NCBI RefSeq assembly: GCF_001152565.1
Contig: NZ_CQAZ01000025.1
Location: 37,696-72,766, forward strand
Length of the DNA: 35,071 bases
DNA from: Yersinia pekkanenii
GTDB lineage: Bacteria > Pseudomonadota > Gammaproteobacteria > Enterobacterales > Enterobacteriaceae
Reading direction: 5' to 3'
Shown: piece after piece, positions 32,991 to 35,071 of the stretch
How the letters are laid out: each line of letters begins with the position of its first letter
Position numbering within the stretch: the first letter of the stretch is position 1
Program-made: the position numbers and the translations under genes
Notes under the pieces: generated by a model
Seen by the model: only the letters and a program-made list of their open reading frames with translations
Told to the model about the DNA's origin: nothing
The model's database searches: none

Positions 32991-33266
32991 ATGAAGAATC
33001 ATATCACACCCATAAGTGGGCGGACTGCTTACACCCTAAATACCGCACGTTCTAAATTCACCTGGTTGTTTATTGGCACACCAACCAATACACCTAACTG
33101 CACCCCCATTGTATTACGTACCGAAGCTGATACAGAAACGGAAGCCCGTGAACTTTTCCCCGCGTGGTCGCTGACCTTTGCCGCAAAAATCCGTACTGAG
33201 TGTTCCGTCTCTGACCACCGTAGCGGTGTAGTTGTGTTCGATTTAATGGAGGTACGCCATGCGTAA
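32991..33266 (+). CDS. Icd/Ash-like host cell division inhibitor family protein
   Basis: 91 residues from the ATG at 32991: MKNHITPISGRTAYTLNTAR, then FTWLFIGTPTNTP and TEADTETEARELFPAWSLTFAAKIRTE. The WxF...A-TE-EAR...FAA+I pattern is the small domain called Icd-like or Ash-like in phage annotation (family name from memory). Such proteins in P1 and P4 affect host division or the SOS state. CGAGGTAGCT precedes the ATG. It is first of a plus-strand chain and overlaps the next gene by 8 nt, with the end reading ...RHA. Confidence 0.72.
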   Translation: MKNHITPISGRTAYTLNTARSKFTWLFIGTPTNTPNCTPIVLRTEADTETEARELFPAWSLTFAAKIRTECSVSDHRSGVVVFDLMEVRHA

Positions 33267-33462
33267 ATCAGAAATGACGGTGGCTATGGTAACCCTCCAG
33301 CAGGCACAAAAAGCAAGCGCGGTCATTCGTGCACTTCATCATTCTTGGGTAGAGCTTCCGGGCCATGAAGTTGAATTACTGCTTGAAATGTCTTCGGGGT
33401 ATGCCGACTCAGTAACTGAGTACCTGATCAGCCTTTCAGGCGAGGAGATCAGCCATGCATAA
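33259..33462 (+). CDS. Hypothetical protein, small-gene chain member A1
   Basis: 67 residues, mostly helical and acidic, not recognised. QKASAVIRALHH and ELLLEMSSGYADSVTEYLISLSGEEISHA align with the 65-residue protein at 33940 (KKASQLASLLLAI and NLFDLAIDISNQIVNYLVSVEASQGETSHV), so the two look like paralogues. Start and stop overlap neighbours by 8 nt each (ATGCGTAA at the front, ATGCATAA at the end). GGAGG lies 6-10 bp before the start. Confidence 0.7.
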   Translation: MRKSEMTVAMVTLQQAQKASAVIRALHHSWVELPGHEVELLLEMSSGYADSVTEYLISLSGEEISHA

Positions 33463-33775
33463 ACTAAAGCCCAATGAGCAGATAAACAGACTGAGCGGTG
33501 CCGTCAAAGATATGGATTGTCTGTCACGGCAAGCGTTGTCTGAAATCGTAGCCATTACTGATCTGTTGTTGCACTGGATGGAATCACCGGAATGCTACCA
33601 CCACATAGACAAGGTGGCCGACGCGCTAAATCTCATCTCCTACAGGGCACAGGAAACTATTGATAATGTTGGCCGCGAGGCGGAATCAGTGGGTTGCGAA
33701 TACATCGATCATGACCGAGAACGCCGCCATGCCGCTGCGCATCAATACAAAATGGGGAGGGGCGAACATGCGTGA
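33455..33775 (+). CDS. Hypothetical protein, small-gene chain member B1
   Basis: 106 residues, predicted almost fully helical: INRLSGAVKDMDCLSRQALSEIVAITDLLLHWME and a second helix ending IDNVGREAESVGC, then a charged tail (DHDRERRHAAAHQYKMGRGEHA). Not recognised; similar small helical proteins occur in phage satellites. Its position after A1 is mirrored by the protein at 34130 after A2, with weak sequence similarity (LSG...S...AI near the start). GGCGAGGAG precedes the ATG, and the end overlaps the DUF4222 gene by 8 nt. Confidence 0.7.
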   Translation: MHKLKPNEQINRLSGAVKDMDCLSRQALSEIVAITDLLLHWMESPECYHHIDKVADALNLISYRAQETIDNVGREAESVGCEYIDHDRERRHAAAHQYKMGRGEHA

Positions 33776-33950
33776 ACCTATGCCAAATGACCGCTACAGC
33801 GACAATCACGGCCTACCGGTCACTGTACAAAACGTTGCTTTTAACCGTGTCACATTCAGTCGTGACGGATATCCAGCCCCTTGCACTGTGCCACTGGTGC
33901 GCTTCATTGCTGAATTCACTTTATCGGGAGAGCCTGACCATGCCAACTAA
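33768..33950 (+). CDS. DUF4222 domain protein
   Basis: 60 residues: DRYSDNHGLPVTVQNVAFNRVTFSRDGYPAPCTVPLVRFIAEFTL follows the DUF4222 pattern (D-Y-D--G-PV-V------V-F-R-GY---C--P---F---F). Found widely in lambdoid phages and satellites; function unknown. GGGGAGGGG 9-17 bp before the ATG is a strong ribosome-binding site inside the previous gene. It overlaps both neighbours, by 8 nt in front and 11 nt behind. It lies between the two halves of the apparent module duplication. Confidence 0.78.
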   Translation: MREPMPNDRYSDNHGLPVTVQNVAFNRVTFSRDGYPAPCTVPLVRFIAEFTLSGEPDHAN

Positions 33951-34137
33951 TCAAATCAATGTGACAAAGAAGGCCTCTCAGCTTGCATCATTGTTATTAG
34001 CTATCAATTGTTCGGATAAGCCGGTAACTGAGTTTGATAAAGAGAATCTGTTCGATCTTGCTATCGACATATCTAATCAGATTGTGAATTACCTCGTCTC
34101 AGTAGAAGCAAGTCAGGGAGAAACTAGCCATGTCTGA
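33940..34137 (+). CDS. Hypothetical protein, small-gene chain member A2
   Basis: 65 residues, helical, likely a paralogue of the 33259 product: same length, same KAS and LLA positions, and the same ending Ser-His-Val/Ala just before the stop. Start 33940 has GGGAGAG about 9-15 bp upstream; the frame's earlier ATG at 33772 would lie fully inside DUF4222. Not recognised by name. It overlaps the next gene by 8 nt, as A1 does with B1. Confidence 0.68.
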   Translation: MPTNQINVTKKASQLASLLLAINCSDKPVTEFDKENLFDLAIDISNQIVNYLVSVEASQGETSHV

Positions 34138-34444
34138 TATTTACCATCATACGATTGTTAGCCATCAGATTTTATGTGAAATGTCTGGCGAGGAACTTTC
34201 TTCGTTGAGTAGCTGTAGTGAAGCGGCTTTTTATGCCATCACCAAAGGGCTTACATCAGTAGGTAATCTTATTTCGTCCGCGATTGACAATAAAGACTAC
34301 GAAGACGAAGAGGCCAGAAGTGATTTACGCAATATTGGCACAATGCTTCAGACATTACCCAGAATTGCGGAAGCCATGGCTGAGAACTGCCGTAGCGCTA
34401 GTTACATTATTGGCAGTCGCAACGCAGGGGAGGCAATCAAATGA
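34130..34444 (+). CDS. Hypothetical protein, small-gene chain member B2
   Basis: 104 residues, all helical, acidic: MSGEELSSLSSCSEAAFYAITKGL, then LRNIGTMLQTLPRIAEAMAENCRSA. Not recognised. Length (104 against 106), fold and place after an A-type gene match the 33455 product, although direct identity is low. AGGGAG precedes the start at a good distance. It ends with ATGA overlap into 34441, and GGGGAGG precedes that start. Confidence 0.7.
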   Translation: MSDIYHHTIVSHQILCEMSGEELSSLSSCSEAAFYAITKGLTSVGNLISSAIDNKDYEDEEARSDLRNIGTMLQTLPRIAEAMAENCRSASYIIGSRNAGEAIK

Positions 34445-34779
34445 TCAGCACATTGAAATTTAATGATCTGGAAAAGCGTGTTGCTGCTCTTGAGTTGGCT
34501 TTAGCGGCTATGCAACGTAAAGGCTCGGTACCGGAAGGAATGGCACCTCTTACCACTCTGGCGGCTGAAATGGGGCTATCCACCAGCAAAGCGGAAGAGC
34601 TGGCGAGAAATTGTGGTGTGATGATAGTTCGCCATGGCAGTGGCCACGCAGTACATGAGGCTAAATTCCGTGAGGCAGCTCTGATTGTTATCAAGGGTGC
34701 CAAGCGTAAATACGGCAGCAAGTACTGGTATCACCCGCTGATCGGCAAGTTCACCATGTCAGCGAGGCCACAGCTATGA
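34441..34779 (+). CDS. Hypothetical protein with coiled-coil start and HTH-like middle
   Basis: 112 residues. LEKRVAALELALAAMQ (about 10-25) is a short coiled coil. LTTLAAEMGLSTSKAEELARNCGVMIVRHG (about 37-66) has the spacing of a helix-turn-helix or a small winged domain. The C-terminus KGAKRKYGSKYWYHPLIGKF is basic. A DNA-binding role is inference. It overlaps both neighbours by 4 nt (ATGA), which suggests translational coupling. Confidence 0.68.
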   Translation: MISTLKFNDLEKRVAALELALAAMQRKGSVPEGMAPLTTLAAEMGLSTSKAEELARNCGVMIVRHGSGHAVHEAKFREAALIVIKGAKRKYGSKYWYHPLIGKFTMSARPQL

Positions 34780-35071
34780 GTAAGCCACAGAAGGTAAGTG
34801 TTAACCAATGGCCCAATGAATTGTTTTCCTGTGTCTACCGTTGGGTTAATGGTCGCCCGATTGAGAAGGCTGCGGCGGCAAAAGCCATATTGCAAACGAT
34901 AGCAGGAACGCCTCTCAATGGTCTGGCGGTAAGACTGGGTTCTTTCGCTATTGGAACTGTTACGCCGGAGTGGTTAGCCGACAAGGGGTTCCATTCAGCC
35001 AAATCACCCGAATACGCACGTGAAAAACGCGAAGCGGTAGTACTGGAGTTTATCAGCCGCCCTGATCTGGT
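34776..35071 (+). CDS. Hypothetical protein, cut by the window end
   Basis: At least 98 codons from the ATG at 34776: MSKPQKVSVNQWPNELFSCV, a helix-rich middle (AAAAKAILQTIAGTPL), and EWLADKGFHSAKSPEYAREKREAVV. No domain is recognised with confidence. It continues the same chain (ATGA overlap with the previous gene). Right end missing. Confidence 0.6.
   Translation, partial: MSKPQKVSVNQWPNELFSCVYRWVNGRPIEKAAAAKAILQTIAGTPLNGLAVRLGSFAIGTVTPEWLADKGFHSAKSPEYAREKREAVVLEFISRPDL

Larger units (their letters stand above)
32229..33266 (+). other. Long open frame (345 codons) running across the control region into the Icd/Ash-like gene
   Basis: The frame of the 32991 gene is open all the way back to an ATG at 32229. 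It crosses the opposite-strand RHH gene and the operator region, which is unusual for a control region. Part (LATWWVCPDLDRPIY, MAMADTQIRYL) resembles long N-terminal regions I recall from phage Ash-type annotations. Whether it is translated is unknown; composition looks less protein-like than its last 91 codons. The 363 bp at 32246-32608 holds nothing else I can support. Confidence 0.3.

Noticed and set aside
1..35071. tRNA, rRNA and CRISPR arrays
   Set aside because: I saw no cloverleaf-like GGTTCGANTCC block, no rRNA sequence and no regularly spaced 23-37 bp repeats.

Overview
The window is enterobacterial chromosome, almost certainly Yersinia and not Y. pestis-like in detail. The evidence is the conserved block plsB / dgkA-lexA-yjbJ / zur / dusA-pspG / qorA / dnaB / alr / tyrB / yjbR / uvrA / ssb, followed by ghxP, yjcE and lpxP. 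The proteins read residue by residue like their E. coli counterparts but with Yersinia-type changes. The intergenic repeats also point to Yersinia: five ERIC-type elements of about 127 bp, a YPAL-like palindromic insertion placed in a terminator, and a tandem cold-shock gene pair of the kind reported from pathogenic yersiniae. Species cannot be fixed without a search.

Positions 1-17280 are core housekeeping genes. They cover membrane lipid synthesis and recycling (plsB, dgkA), the SOS regulon (lexA with two LexA boxes; uvrA and ssb divergent over a shared LexA box), zinc control (zur), tRNA dihydrouridine synthesis (dusA), phage-shock response (pspG with a sigma-54 promoter), replication (dnaB, ssb) and amino-acid metabolism (alr, tyrB). 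Compared with E. coli as I remember it, dinF is missing after lexA, and aphA and yjbQ are missing between tyrB and yjbR. ERIC elements fill the qorA-dnaB, dnaB-alr, alr-tyrB and uvrA-ssb gaps.

Positions 17340-28590 are a more variable stretch. It holds a hipB antitoxin gene next to a wrecked hipA toxin gene, a glutathione S-transferase, the guanine/hypoxanthine permease ghxP, the sodium/proton antiporter yjcE, a pqaA-like gene cut short by one amber codon, an almost gene-free 1 kb with RNA hairpins and a 48-codon orphan ORF, lpxP, the cspA1-cspA2 tandem pair with a duplicated leader, and a SlyB-type lipoprotein.

Positions 28700-35071 are the left part of an integrated element, probably a P4-like or PICI-like phage satellite or a defective prophage. 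The order is tyrosine integrase, a DUF6387-like gene, AlpA-type regulator, BRO-N antirepressor, a small ribbon-helix-helix protein divergent from an Icd/Ash-like gene across three copies of a 9-bp operator-like palindrome, then a tightly overlapping chain of very small genes. The chain contains what looks like a duplicated two-gene module around a DUF4222 gene. Four junctions in this chain share the same 8-nt stop/start overlap. The element runs off the right edge, and no tRNA gene marks its left end.

The best candidates for something undescribed are the small-gene chain (33259-34779) and its control region (32800-32900), the alpA start buried in a terminator hairpin, and the 24615-25300 RNA-like region.
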